From Candidatus Bathyarchaeota archaeon (lineage in GTDB: Archaea; Thermoproteota; Bathyarchaeia; Bathyarchaeales; UBA233), in contig JARYMR010000012.1 in the NCBI GenBank assembly GCA_029907045.1, forward strand, positions 1-24,154: a stretch of DNA of 24,154 bases. Reading direction: 5' to 3'. The stretch's first letter is position 1; each line of letters opens with the position of its first letter. The position numbers and the translations under genes were made by a program. Positions 1 through 6,127 of the stretch are shown piece after piece. The notes beneath the pieces were generated by a model, which saw nothing but the letters and a program-made list of their open reading frames with translations, ran no database searches and had not been told where the DNA came from.

Positions 1-70
1 AGTTGGGCGATTTTGCGGGTTATGGAAAATGGACGAGAAAATTTGGGTATTTTCTCTACCCCCCTATCCT

Positions 71-301
71 CTAGGTTTTTTGCGCTAGGAATATGCCGCT
101 TACTGTGCCAGTTAAGCCCGTTATTGCGGCGAAGATTTCGCTGTTCCATTTGCCAAGAAAGGCTAAATGTGCGATTTCTAAAGCGGATAAGATTAGTGTC
201 ATGGCTATTGCGAATTTTACGCCGTAGACTAGGCGCGTGTCTGGCGGGATTTCGCGGTTTTTGATGCGTCTTGTTAAAGCCTCTTTAATCCAGTCTTTCA
301 T
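71..301 (-). CDS. Holin-like small membrane protein
   Basis: This is a 76-residue protein with an ATG start. It has a charged N-terminus (about residues 1-22) and two hydrophobic segments: residues about 25-49, starting at LVYGVKFAIAMTLILSALEI, and about 55-74, around EIFAAITGLTGTVSGIFLAQ. Small size, two membrane helices, a charged soluble end and a position near the end of the viral late genes fit a holin, which would permeabilise the host membrane at lysis. The start overlaps the end of the preceding gene by 17 bases, so the two are co-translated. No lysin is visible in the remaining 70 bases; it may lie just beyond the left edge. Holin is an inference from topology and position, as these proteins share little sequence. 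Confidence 0.55.
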   Translation of the reverse strand: MKDWIKEALTRRIKNREIPPDTRLVYGVKFAIAMTLILSALEIAHLAFLGKWNSEIFAAITGLTGTVSGIFLAQKT

Positions 302-683
302 GGTTTTTCACCGTTTTCTGTTTTTTCTTGCCACTAACTGTTGCGCGTTTGCCTCCTGCTAGGAAACTGTTGAGCAGTTGCTTAGCCTCTTCAGGTGAAA
401 CATGTGCTTTTGCGATTACTGTGGTGTTCGCCGTCCAACCTAATGGAACAGCTGTATAATCAATGTCATAGACGCCGTCAGCATAATGAAAACTGTTCTG
501 GGCTAAGATTATGTGCTTGTTTTTGGCGCCTAAAACGCCGAGGAAAATGCCCCAACTAGTAACAGGAACATCAATACCATTCAAACCACCACTAAGACTT
601 TTGCCAATACTAGCATCAAACCACTCAACACGGATGAGGTCGCCAAGATTTAGCTCTTTAACCTGCTTAACAACCTCCCTCAT
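285..683 (-). CDS. Unknown viral protein, probable small beta-barrel
   Basis: This 132-residue protein has an ATG start preceded by GAGGT about nine bases upstream. Residues about 12-85 alternate hydrophobic and polar positions as in a beta-barrel (GDLIRVEWFDASIGKS, then TSWGIFLGVL and HIILAQNSF), and the last 30 residues are strongly basic (SGKKKQKTVKNHERLD). It opens a short transcription unit with its own TATA-like box and is followed directly by the holin-like gene. I do not recognise the family. The barrel-plus-basic-tail layout could bind nucleic acid or a virion protein, but that is only a guess. Confidence 0.6.
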   Translation of the reverse strand: MREVVKQVKELNLGDLIRVEWFDASIGKSLSGGLNGIDVPVTSWGIFLGVLGAKNKHIILAQNSFHYADGVYDIDYTAVPLGWTANTTVIAKAHVSPEEAKQLLNSFLAGGKRATVSGKKKQKTVKNHERLD

Positions 684-722
684 ATTATTCTAAACCTCAA
701 AAGAAAAAGCGAATAAAAGCAA

Positions 723-730
723 ATATAAAG
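723..730 (-). promoter_or_regulatory. TATA-like box for the 132-residue protein and holin unit
   Basis: On the minus strand this reads CTTTATAT. About 25 bases downstream (near 700) a pyrimidine-rich stretch leads into TTGAGGTTTA, which contains the ribosome binding site GAGGT, and then the ATG at 683. TATA, about 25 bases, then a short leader is the normal archaeal arrangement. It implies that the lysis-end genes are transcribed separately from the tail operon. Confidence 0.5.
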
Positions 731-881
731 AACAGCGAAATTCAGAAATCCATAAATTCGCAAATTCACAAGTTTTATTTAATCCAGAAGAGTTTAGCTT
801 AACATCTCACGTCTTATTTTGTTTTCGGTTTTTTGTTTAAATATTCTCTATGACTTTAATGTGAGCCTAAACTGGTCCACT

Positions 882-1364
882 TTATTTTTCTTGTTTAAAC
901 AACTGCAACTTGCTAAGAAACTCTTCAGGCGTAAGAACTTCTTTTTTGCCTCTAACTTCTTGAAAGTGATGCTTATCCCAAGTAATAATTGTTTTAATTT
1001 TATGGGAAATCATCGTATGAATGTGAATTGTATCTCCACTGGGTGTAGCATTAACGATAGCTGTTTCTATTAAATCCCGAATTAAGTCTTCAAAAGGAAT
1101 ATGTTTCCTTGTTGGAGGCAACCATATTACTTGTCCTTCTTTGTACTTCCTCTGGATGTTGTATAAATAACGGTAGACATCTCTTCTTCCTATTTGTCTT
1201 CGAATAGCACTCGCAATTTCAAGAAGTGTAAAAATGGATGTGAAAACCCGAATGTCATTCCTATGAAGAACTTGCTCCAGAAATTCTTTCGATTTTTGAT
1301 GATGCTTTCTTTCCGGCACTTCAGCATCTACAAAAATATTTGAATCTACATAGATTTTCTTCAA
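882..1364 (-). CDS. PIN-domain ribonuclease toxin (VapC-like)
   Basis: This is a 160-residue PIN-domain protein. The four acidic positions expected of the metal site are present: Asp7 in IYVDSNIFVD, Glu49 in TLLEIASA, Asp111 in SGDTIHI and Asp130 in ITWDKHHF, which is the usual family spacing. PIN toxins cut RNA, commonly tRNA or rRNA, and are restrained by a small partner encoded just upstream. The start is TTG at 1364, three bases after the stop of a 32-residue basic reading frame, with GAGG about nine bases before it. No AbrB- or RHH-type antitoxin directly precedes it, so either the basic peptide is the partner or this is a solo PIN. It lies inside the provirus and may be cargo. Domain call is confident; the RNA target is unknown. 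Confidence 0.85.
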   Translation of the reverse strand: MKKIYVDSNIFVDAEVPERKHHQKSKEFLEQVLHRNDIRVFTSIFTLLEIASAIRRQIGRRDVYRYLYNIQRKYKEGQVIWLPPTRKHIPFEDLIRDLIETAIVNATPSGDTIHIHTMISHKIKTIITWDKHHFQEVRGKKEVLTPEEFLSKLQLFKQEK

Positions 1365-1367
1365 AAG

Positions 1368-1466
1368 TCATCGCCTCTTTCTCCTTTTCTTCTTTTTGAG
1401 AACTTCCTTTAACAAGCCGTAGTACATTTTCTTGTAAGGCATTTTCTTTTTCTTTCTTCTAGGCAT
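1368..1466 (-). CDS. Candidate 32-residue highly basic peptide upstream of PIN gene
   Basis: An ATG at 1466 opens a 32-codon frame ending in TGA at 1370-1368. The peptide has a basic start (MPRRKKKKMPYKKMYYG), a short amphipathic middle (LLKEVL) and a fully basic end (KKKKRRKRR). About 17 residues are Lys or Arg. GGTGAT lies just upstream of the ATG, and a TATA-like box sits about 38 bases further up. It is in the same frame as the PIN gene, separated by the stop and one codon, which suggests translational coupling. It may be an atypical antitoxin, an RNA-binding leader peptide, or chance coding in A-rich DNA. Confidence 0.4.
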   Translation of the reverse strand: MPRRKKKKMPYKKMYYGLLKEVLKKKKRRKRR

Positions 1467-1503
1467 TTTTTATCACCATAATTGCCACTATTGTCTGACA
1501 TTG

Positions 1504-1513
1504 CTTTTAAATA
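1504..1513 (-). promoter_or_regulatory. TATA-like box for the basic peptide and PIN genes
   Basis: On the minus strand this reads TATTTAAAAG. Transcription would start about 25 bases downstream near 1480, leaving a leader of roughly 14 bases to the ATG at 1466 with GGTGAT inside it. Box, spacing and leader all agree with archaeal promoters, which also supports the 32-residue frame being translated. Confidence 0.5.
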
Positions 1514-1650
1514 CTAATATTGTTTTATCTAAACATCAATTCTTAGAGCTTTGATTCCATTCCCAGCCCAAATAGTTTAAGGAAACACGACAGTAAACAT
1601 TTTTTATTCACTACGCAGGATTTGTGTTAGGAATAGGTGCAGCATAGCTA
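1514..1650. other. Non-coding stretch with no gene recognised
   Basis: This is the plain part of a 444-base gap between the basic-peptide start (1466) and the nucleotidyltransferase end (1911). It is A/T-rich with no convincing start, ribosome binding site or hairpin. On the plus strand a short frame ending in TAG at about 1648 reads GFVLGIGAA, which could be the tail of a lost membrane protein. That is too short to support. Confidence 0.3.
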
Positions 1651-1764
1651 ATGTGGCAGCCTCGCAAAATACACCGCAAACAAGAAATTGATAGCGCCTT
1701 CGGTGTGGACAAAGGCAAAATTAAGCCTTTCACAGAAGAAAATCGCGGCAAAAACAGTGATTAA
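1651..1764 (+). pseudogene. C-terminal remnant of a VapB/AbrB-type antitoxin
   Basis: The plus strand reads a 37-residue frame containing EIDSAFGVDKGKIKPFTEEN. From memory this matches the C-terminal tail of archaeal antitoxins that are paired with PIN toxins; those tails typically read FGxDKG followed by PFTxEDR. No N-terminal DNA-binding domain precedes it and the reading frame upstream is closed, so only the toxin-binding tail survives. It lies immediately upstream of a matching VapC remnant in a different frame. The ATG at 1651 is probably incidental. Confidence 0.55.
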
Positions 1765-1766
1765 AC

Positions 1767-1886
1767 CGTCCAAGCCTCTTCGACGCCATAATCCTCGCAA
1801 CAGCAAAAACCATAAATGCAAAAATAATTACAGGAGATGAACACTTCAAAGGCTTAAATCAAACATTATGGATAGGCGAAACTTAA
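1767..1886 (+). pseudogene. C-terminal remnant of a VapC PIN toxin
   Basis: The plus strand encodes LFDAIILATAKTINAKIITG followed by DEHFKGLNQTLWIGET and a TAA stop at 1884-1886. This is the last third of a PIN domain: the D-A-I-I-L-A-T-A helix with the third acidic residue, then the ITGDEHF strand with the fourth. The N-terminal two thirds with the first two catalytic acids are missing and no start codon is present, so it cannot be an active toxin. Together with the antitoxin tail just upstream it is the scar of an ancestral vapBC pair on the opposite strand to the viral genes. Confidence 0.7.
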
Positions 1887-1910
1887 TTTAAGGTTTAAGG
1901 CTAATTTTCT

Positions 1911-2462
1911 CTAATCTTGCTGTGCCATTATGTTTTCTAGGATTTGGATTGTGCCCTCTTTTTCTGCTTTACGCCTAACCATCTCCAAATCAACCCTCGT
2001 AAATTTCAGTATAGCTTTCACGTCCTCCAAATCCTTCTGCGCTCTTTCTCGGGGAACTGTGGCCTTAATCATTCGCAGTTTAGCCAAAACCAAATCTTCT
2101 GGCATCTGGAAAAAAGCCCTCAAACCAGCCATTTTTCCCCTTTTCCTCTCAAATTTTTTGTCAGAAATTATTACGTCAACGTTGTATGGCGTTTCCCCAT
2201 CCTTAAAAGTGGCTATTCTATAGCCGGACTCTAAAGCGCGGTCAATTTCTGCTTCATCAACAACCAATCCAGTCTTACGCAAGGCATCAACAAGTTTTGC
2301 TTTACACGCATCATCAGAAATGTAAACTACAACATCAACATCCACAGTTGTCCGTGGAACACTATAAAAGCTGGCTGCCAAAGCACCCGTAAAAGCATAA
2401 TCCAATTCCGCCTTCTCAAAACCCTTTATAAGACGCTTAACAAAATCATAAAAAGCTTCCAA
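1911..2462 (-). CDS. AbiEii-type nucleotidyltransferase (toxin-like)
   Basis: This is a nucleotidyltransferase-fold protein of about 183 residues. The core motif AFTGALAASFYSVPRTTVDV is followed by DVVV, giving the paired catalytic aspartates. A third aspartate lies in YNVDVII, and the C-terminal helices carry PEDLVLAKL and RAQKDLEDVKAIL, typical of the AbiEii/MenT-like group. Such proteins transfer nucleotides to tRNA 3' ends or proteins and act as toxins or defence effectors. I place the start at TTG 2462, one base after the stop of the upstream small gene and eight bases after GAAGAGG. The frame stays open back to another TTG at 2525, which would overlap the neighbour by 62 bases. The frame has no ATG near its beginning. 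Fold is confident; substrate and toxicity are inferred. Confidence 0.8.
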   Translation of the reverse strand: MEAFYDFVKRLIKGFEKAELDYAFTGALAASFYSVPRTTVDVDVVVYISDDACKAKLVDALRKTGLVVDEAEIDRALESGYRIATFKDGETPYNVDVIISDKKFERKRGKMAGLRAFFQMPEDLVLAKLRMIKATVPRERAQKDLEDVKAILKFTRVDLEMVRRKAEKEGTIQILENIMAQQD

Positions 2463-2463
2463 A

Positions 2464-2664
2464 TTAAACGCCTCTTCTGCGCCAACGCTTGCTCCACTCA
2501 AACCTTTCCCGCAGCTTTTCAACAAGCTCCCTTTCGGTTATGTTTGGATTCTGCGCCTTAATGCCCTCAGCACAAACCCTCACAACAAAATCCGACAGGC
2601 CAATAGCCAAATTAACCTTCTCTTCTGGCTTAAGCCTTCCAAGCCTCTCTGCATCCTTATCCAA
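2464..2664 (-). CDS. Small partner protein of the nucleotidyltransferase
   Basis: This 66-residue protein contains LKPEEKVNLAIGLSDFVVRV and then AEGIKAQNPNITERELVEKL, ending in a basic WSKRWRRRGV. From memory, this helical small-protein type (KPEE... AEGI+AQ+P.IT..EL...L) regularly sits directly upstream of archaeal nucleotidyltransferases of the AbiEii/DUF type. That suggests it is the antitoxin or an obligate partner. The start is TTG at 2664 with GGTG nine bases upstream. The nucleotidyltransferase follows immediately. Function is inferred from pairing only. Confidence 0.7.
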   Translation of the reverse strand: MDKDAERLGRLKPEEKVNLAIGLSDFVVRVCAEGIKAQNPNITERELVEKLRERFEWSKRWRRRGV

Positions 2665-2680
2665 GCCCTAAACACCAACA

Positions 2681-2866
2681 TTATTCTCTTAGAAGCTTCA
2701 ACCTTCTAATTAGATTTTTCACCCTCTCCTCATCCTTAAGAAACTCTTCTATTATGGCATTCGCTACCACATAAATCCTCAAATCATTCAAAAACGCCAA
2801 CTTCCTAATCTCCCTATGCAAATCATCGCGAATTTCAACAACAGTCCTTTTAGCGCTTTTACCCAA
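2681..2866 (-). CDS. Small ribbon-helix-helix-like DNA-binding protein
   Basis: This is a 61-residue protein. A short strand (RTVVEIRDDLHREI) precedes two helices (REIRKLAFLNDLRIYVVANA and IIEEFLKDEERVKNLIRRL), the layout of a ribbon-helix-helix repressor or antitoxin. Start is TTG at 2866 with GGAGG about ten bases upstream, just after the stop of the fibre gene, so it is transcribed behind the tail operon. It precedes the small-partner/nucleotidyltransferase pair and could regulate it. The fold is a pattern judgement; no target site was identified. Confidence 0.6.
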   Translation of the reverse strand: MGKSAKRTVVEIRDDLHREIRKLAFLNDLRIYVVANAIIEEFLKDEERVKNLIRRLKLLRE

Positions 2867-2880
2867 AAGATATGCGCCTC

Positions 2881-5151
2881 CTAGCAGCCTTGGATTTGGA
2901 TGGCTAAATCACCCATAACAAGATACAGCCTTGTAATTTTCACTTCTGCAGACTTTACAATGCTTATTTCTGCAAGCACTTTTATGGTAGCTTCTTTGCT
3001 GACGTTAAAAGTTGACTCCAGCAGAGAAAGGGCATCTGCCTTCACTAAGGCATCTAATGGAAGCGTAAAGGTTACTTCATAAGCACTTGAGGTTGAAGCT
3101 TTAACAACTGCGTCTTTGGCTATGCCCAATTCAAAAAGCTTTTGTGTTAACGCTTGCGCCACTGTTTCTAGGCTAACGTTAAACACGGTTTCCGTTTGGC
3201 ATAATGCCTGCGCTGTGGTTATGGCATCTTTGAAAATCTCTATTATGCCCGTCACAACTTCAACCAACACGTCGGCTAAAACGTTTACAACAGCATCTTT
3301 AGGAATATTAAATGTTGTTTCAATTCCTAACCCGGCTAAGGCTTTCGCAATAGCATCTTGTAAAAGATTGAAAATGGTTTCTTGGACGTGTAGGCTTTGA
3401 CCTGCTACAGCTGCGTCTTTGGCAATGTTATATGTTGTTTCAGTTGTTAAAGTAGCAACCGATTGGCTTACAGCATCCACGTAAATTTCATGAACTTGTC
3501 CACTTATCGCATAACCCCAGACTTGAAAGAGATAATCGCAGTTTGGCGCTGTCAGCCAAGTGTTGCCGCCGTCAAGGCTATACATGTAGATTCCACCTTC
3601 ATAATATCCGGGATCAGCGTAGCGCCATTTTACCCAATTTTGGTCGCTGCCATTTGGTGCCCTCACAACAATAGCGTATGTGGTGTTTGCATTTAACGTG
3701 TATTCCGCCACCATTATTTGTATCCATTCAGGAGATGTTGGTAAAGTGTTTCCGTCAATGCTTCCACTTGTCAAATCATCGCCCGTAGGTTTTCCATCAG
3801 CGCCCACGGCTCTTATGCCAACAATAAATGTTCCCGGATTTCCAGCCTTCGACAATTTAAGCACTATTGCTTTGACCGTGTGCGGTTCGCTACCCACAGT
3901 GAATGTTTGAGCACCCCACACATTGCCAAAAACTGAAAGGTCTGAATTATCGTCTGTTGTGTAATTTTCGTATAATTCGCCACATTCAACCCATGGAACT
4001 GCTAACGCAGAAGCTTTAACGATGGCTTCAACAGAAATTTCGTACACTTGCCCGCCGAGAGTTAAAATGGCAAATTTCACATTATAAGGACTAGAAGTTA
4101 AAGTGAAATACATTAACCCAATGAAACTACTATATGCATTGTAGAAGCTTGTGATGTCATCGTTAATATAAAGTGTTTCGGAACTTTCATCCAGCCAATC
4201 CGTGTATGAAGTCCATGAGCTTCCGCCATCCGAGCTTGTTTGGTAATAAATGTGGTGCGCTGTTGCTCCAGAAGGCTTATTATCTGTGTCGGTTGACCAT
4301 AAGCAGTAAAGATAATTGGTGGTTGGATTTCGACATATTACTGGTGCAGAAACTATTGATGCTCCAGCGATGACCGTGTGTTCACTGCTTAAACTGTTTG
4401 TGCTATAAGTGTATTTAACATGAAGAATATCATATCCAGTGGCTTTTAGCCAAACTATATGAGCATCATCGCCTTCAGTAACAACGGAAAACCGTGTGCC
4501 AAAAATAGCATAGCTTGTTGTGGTTAACTCTGTATTCCAACTTGAGCCATTCCAGCTTACAACATTAAGCGGAAAATTTTGTTTGGTATAGACAACAAGC
4601 ATTTTTAAGTTAGTTAACGGAACAACTGTAACTCTCCATGTTGAACCTGAGGTGCTACTCAAACGATAGGGGAATCCGTTTGGTGTTGAACCCCATGTTC
4701 CATCATTGTTACCTGATTTTATTATGTAGGGATAATAAGCTACGCCAAATTTGTCAATGTAACCAATCCAAACATATCCGTCAGAATCGACAGAAACAAA
4801 ACAATAATAGGCGACATTATAGCTTGTTGAAACTGTTTGTTCACTTGCGCTCCATGTTATCGAGCCATCACTGTTTGGCAAGCCACGCCTATAATATATT
4901 TGGGAGGCATTAGCATAGGCATAATGAAAATATGTTCCGTCAAACCAAATTGAAAAGTAACCGTTAGAGGCTGCCCGAACAGTCGCAGGTGAAGTCCAAT
5001 TCTCGCTATCAGTGCTTGTTTGATAAACTATGTTTGTTCCGTCAAAATAAAAAGCCCAAAAACGTCCATTAGCATAAAAGCTTTTGCGCTGGTAAGGGTA
5101 ATATGTAGCAGACGTGCTTGTAGTTGTTCCAATAGTTACTCCAGAAACCAT
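2881..5151 (-). CDS. Tail fibre with sialidase-like beta-propeller, beta-sandwich and C-terminal repeats
   Basis: This is the largest viral gene (756 residues), with ATG at 5151 and GGGAGG just upstream. Residues 1-365 form repeated four-stranded blades rich in Tyr, Trp and Gly, with Asp-box motifs STDSENW (46-52) and SSDGGSSW (306-313), as in sialidase and BNR-type propellers. Residues about 388-550 look like a jelly-roll beta-sandwich (TFTVGSEPHTVKAIVLKLSK through CDYLFQVWGY). A short motif, GQV(Y/H)EIxV(E/D)A, occurs on both sides of it at 367 and 551. Residues about 571-735 are degenerate repeats of E-T-x-F-N-(I/V)-x-x-(D/E)-A, about 20 residues apart. The protein probably recognises or cuts cell-surface glycan. 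No full set of sialidase catalytic residues could be assigned, so binding alone is possible. Confidence 0.75.
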   Translation of the reverse strand: MVSGVTIGTTTSTSATYYPYQRKSFYANGRFWAFYFDGTNIVYQTSTDSENWTSPATVRAASNGYFSIWFDGTYFHYAYANASQIYYRRGLPNSDGSITWSASEQTVSTSYNVAYYCFVSVDSDGYVWIGYIDKFGVAYYPYIIKSGNNDGTWGSTPNGFPYRLSSTSGSTWRVTVVPLTNLKMLVVYTKQNFPLNVVSWNGSSWNTELTTTSYAIFGTRFSVVTEGDDAHIVWLKATGYDILHVKYTYSTNSLSSEHTVIAGASIVSAPVICRNPTTNYLYCLWSTDTDNKPSGATAHHIYYQTSSDGGSSWTSYTDWLDESSETLYINDDITSFYNAYSSFIGLMYFTLTSSPYNVKFAILTLGGQVYEISVEAIVKASALAVPWVECGELYENYTTDDNSDLSVFGNVWGAQTFTVGSEPHTVKAIVLKLSKAGNPGTFIVGIRAVGADGKPTGDDLTSGSIDGNTLPTSPEWIQIMVAEYTLNANTTYAIVVRAPNGSDQNWVKWRYADPGYYEGGIYMYSLDGGNTWLTAPNCDYLFQVWGYAISGQVHEIYVDAVSQSVATLTTETTYNIAKDAAVAGQSLHVQETIFNLLQDAIAKALAGLGIETTFNIPKDAVVNVLADVLVEVVTGIIEIFKDAITTAQALCQTETVFNVSLETVAQALTQKLFELGIAKDAVVKASTSSAYEVTFTLPLDALVKADALSLLESTFNVSKEATIKVLAEISIVKSAEVKITRLYLVMGDLAIQIQGC

Positions 5152-5181
5152 CAGGCAGCCTCCCGTAAAGATAATGCTTTT

Positions 5182-5658
5182 CTAAGAGGGTCTCTGGAAC
5201 TTAGGCGTATAGTAAACTTTCACTGTGTCGCCGTTCTGAACATTTTTTGTTGTGTATGTGTCTCGACAATACATTGTTCCGCCAGAAGAAGCGTTAAACA
5301 ATCCGCATTCTTGCAGCGCATAAGTGCTTGTTATGTTGAATGTAGCATCCACTGAACATTCGCCCGTGTTAGCGTCTTTGCTGTATGTGGCTTGAACTCG
5401 CATAACCTCGTTGCCTAAAGCTGTTTGCGAGGCGCTTGGTATTGTGCCATCTGTTCCGATGGCACAATAGTCAAAGACTGCTGGGCGATTAGCGCTTCTG
5501 TCGAAGGCTTGTCCACACAAAGCGTCTAAGCCACCGTCAACCACCAAGTCCTCAAAGTTAAGCAGTTTCTCGTCAACATCTATCAATTCGCCGTTTCGCC
5601 AAAATTCTATGCGCCTTTGCATTCCAACTATTATTCCAGTCTTCTTTTTCAAACTCAT
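5182..5658 (-). CDS. Tail fibre-base / fibre-adaptor protein
   Basis: This 158-residue protein starts with ATG overlapping the previous stop (ATGA). It has a basic N-terminus, then FDYCAIGTDGTIPSASQTAL, a central TYS... sheet, and TSTYALQECGLFNASSGGTM followed by RDTYTTKNVQNGDTVKVYYT. From memory this series (IGTG..P.ASDT.L, then ITE.GLFNAS.GG.M, then RDTF..INV.NGDT) is shared by many short tail-fibre or baseplate-periphery proteins of tailed phages. It lies directly before the large fibre gene and probably links that fibre to the hub. Family recognised by pattern; the structural role is inferred. Confidence 0.6.
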   Translation of the reverse strand: MSLKKKTGIIVGMQRRIEFWRNGELIDVDEKLLNFEDLVVDGGLDALCGQAFDRSANRPAVFDYCAIGTDGTIPSASQTALGNEVMRVQATYSKDANTGECSVDATFNITSTYALQECGLFNASSGGTMYCRDTYTTKNVQNGDTVKVYYTPKFQRPS

Positions 5659-5894
5659 TTCTCAATTTTTGCTCCTCCGCTTACACCAGCAAGGTTTGAA
5701 CAACCAACCTCAGCTTTGGGATAGCGAACAACCGCTATCCAACCAACCTCACCATCATAATAAACGCGGACAACCAAAATGTTCTCGTGGGTTTTGAAAA
5801 GCTTCTTGCCTTCAGTGCGGGCTACTGCTAAGACATCACCCACATCCTTAAACTTTTCTTTGTCGTCGCGGATGATGAGGGCTTTATCAGGCAT
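5655..5894 (-). CDS. Small tail-region protein of unknown function
   Basis: This is a 79-residue protein with an ATG start. It reads as an alpha/beta domain: KALIIRDDKEKFKDVGDVLAVARTEG, then HENILVVRVYYDGEVGWIAVV. A Cys-containing tail (AEVGCSNLAGVSGG) follows. It overlaps both neighbours by a few bases, so it is part of the tail operon and translated with it. I do not recognise the family. Position between the hub and the fibre base suggests a baseplate or fibre-assembly role. Confidence 0.6.
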   Translation of the reverse strand: MPDKALIIRDDKEKFKDVGDVLAVARTEGKKLFKTHENILVVRVYYDGEVGWIAVVRYPKAEVGCSNLAGVSGGAKIEK

Positions 5895-6126
5895 TTGTTC
5901 GGTTAACCTCCTTTAAAGTGCCATCGAGATTCCATGTGAAAGTCAGTGTGAAAATTTCACTATCGCCCTCATAGGCTTTTAATGTGGCTAATGTGCCATC
6001 CCCATTCCATGAAAAACTTAGCTTTGTAATTTTCCTTCCAGGTGGCGGCGCCATGATTCCGCTTAGGGCGCTGTGAATAGCCCTATAAGCTTCTTCGTAA
6101 CGTCCATAAGGAACGTTGTCGCCCAT
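5887..6126 (-). CDS. Small baseplate-region protein with two WN-DGTL hairpins
   Basis: This 79-residue protein has a helical N-terminus (GRYEEAYRAIHSALSGIM) followed by an internally repeated beta-hairpin: KLSFSWNGDGTLATLKAYEG and FTLTFTWNLDGTLKEVNRTN. From memory, small phage proteins with this WNxDGTL motif occur next to tail hub and fibre genes. ATG at 6126 begins one base after the hub stop. It probably joins hub and fibre, but no function is established here. Confidence 0.6.
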   Translation of the reverse strand: MGDNVPYGRYEEAYRAIHSALSGIMAPPPGRKITKLSFSWNGDGTLATLKAYEGDSEIFTLTFTWNLDGTLKEVNRTNA

Positions 6127-6127
6127 T

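Noticed and set aside
1..70. Possible start of a further viral gene (lysin) on the minus strand
   Set aside because: A purine-rich stretch is present but no start codon with an open frame could be identified before the window edge.
13..264. Plus-strand open frame of 83 codons at the left edge
   Set aside because: It lies antisense to the holin-like gene, has an Arg/Leu-rich composition expected from a shadow frame, and has no ribosome site.
819..1073. Plus-strand frame opposite the PIN gene 3' end
   Set aside because: Phe/Asn-rich composition and no ribosome site; the minus strand carries the conserved PIN acidic residues.
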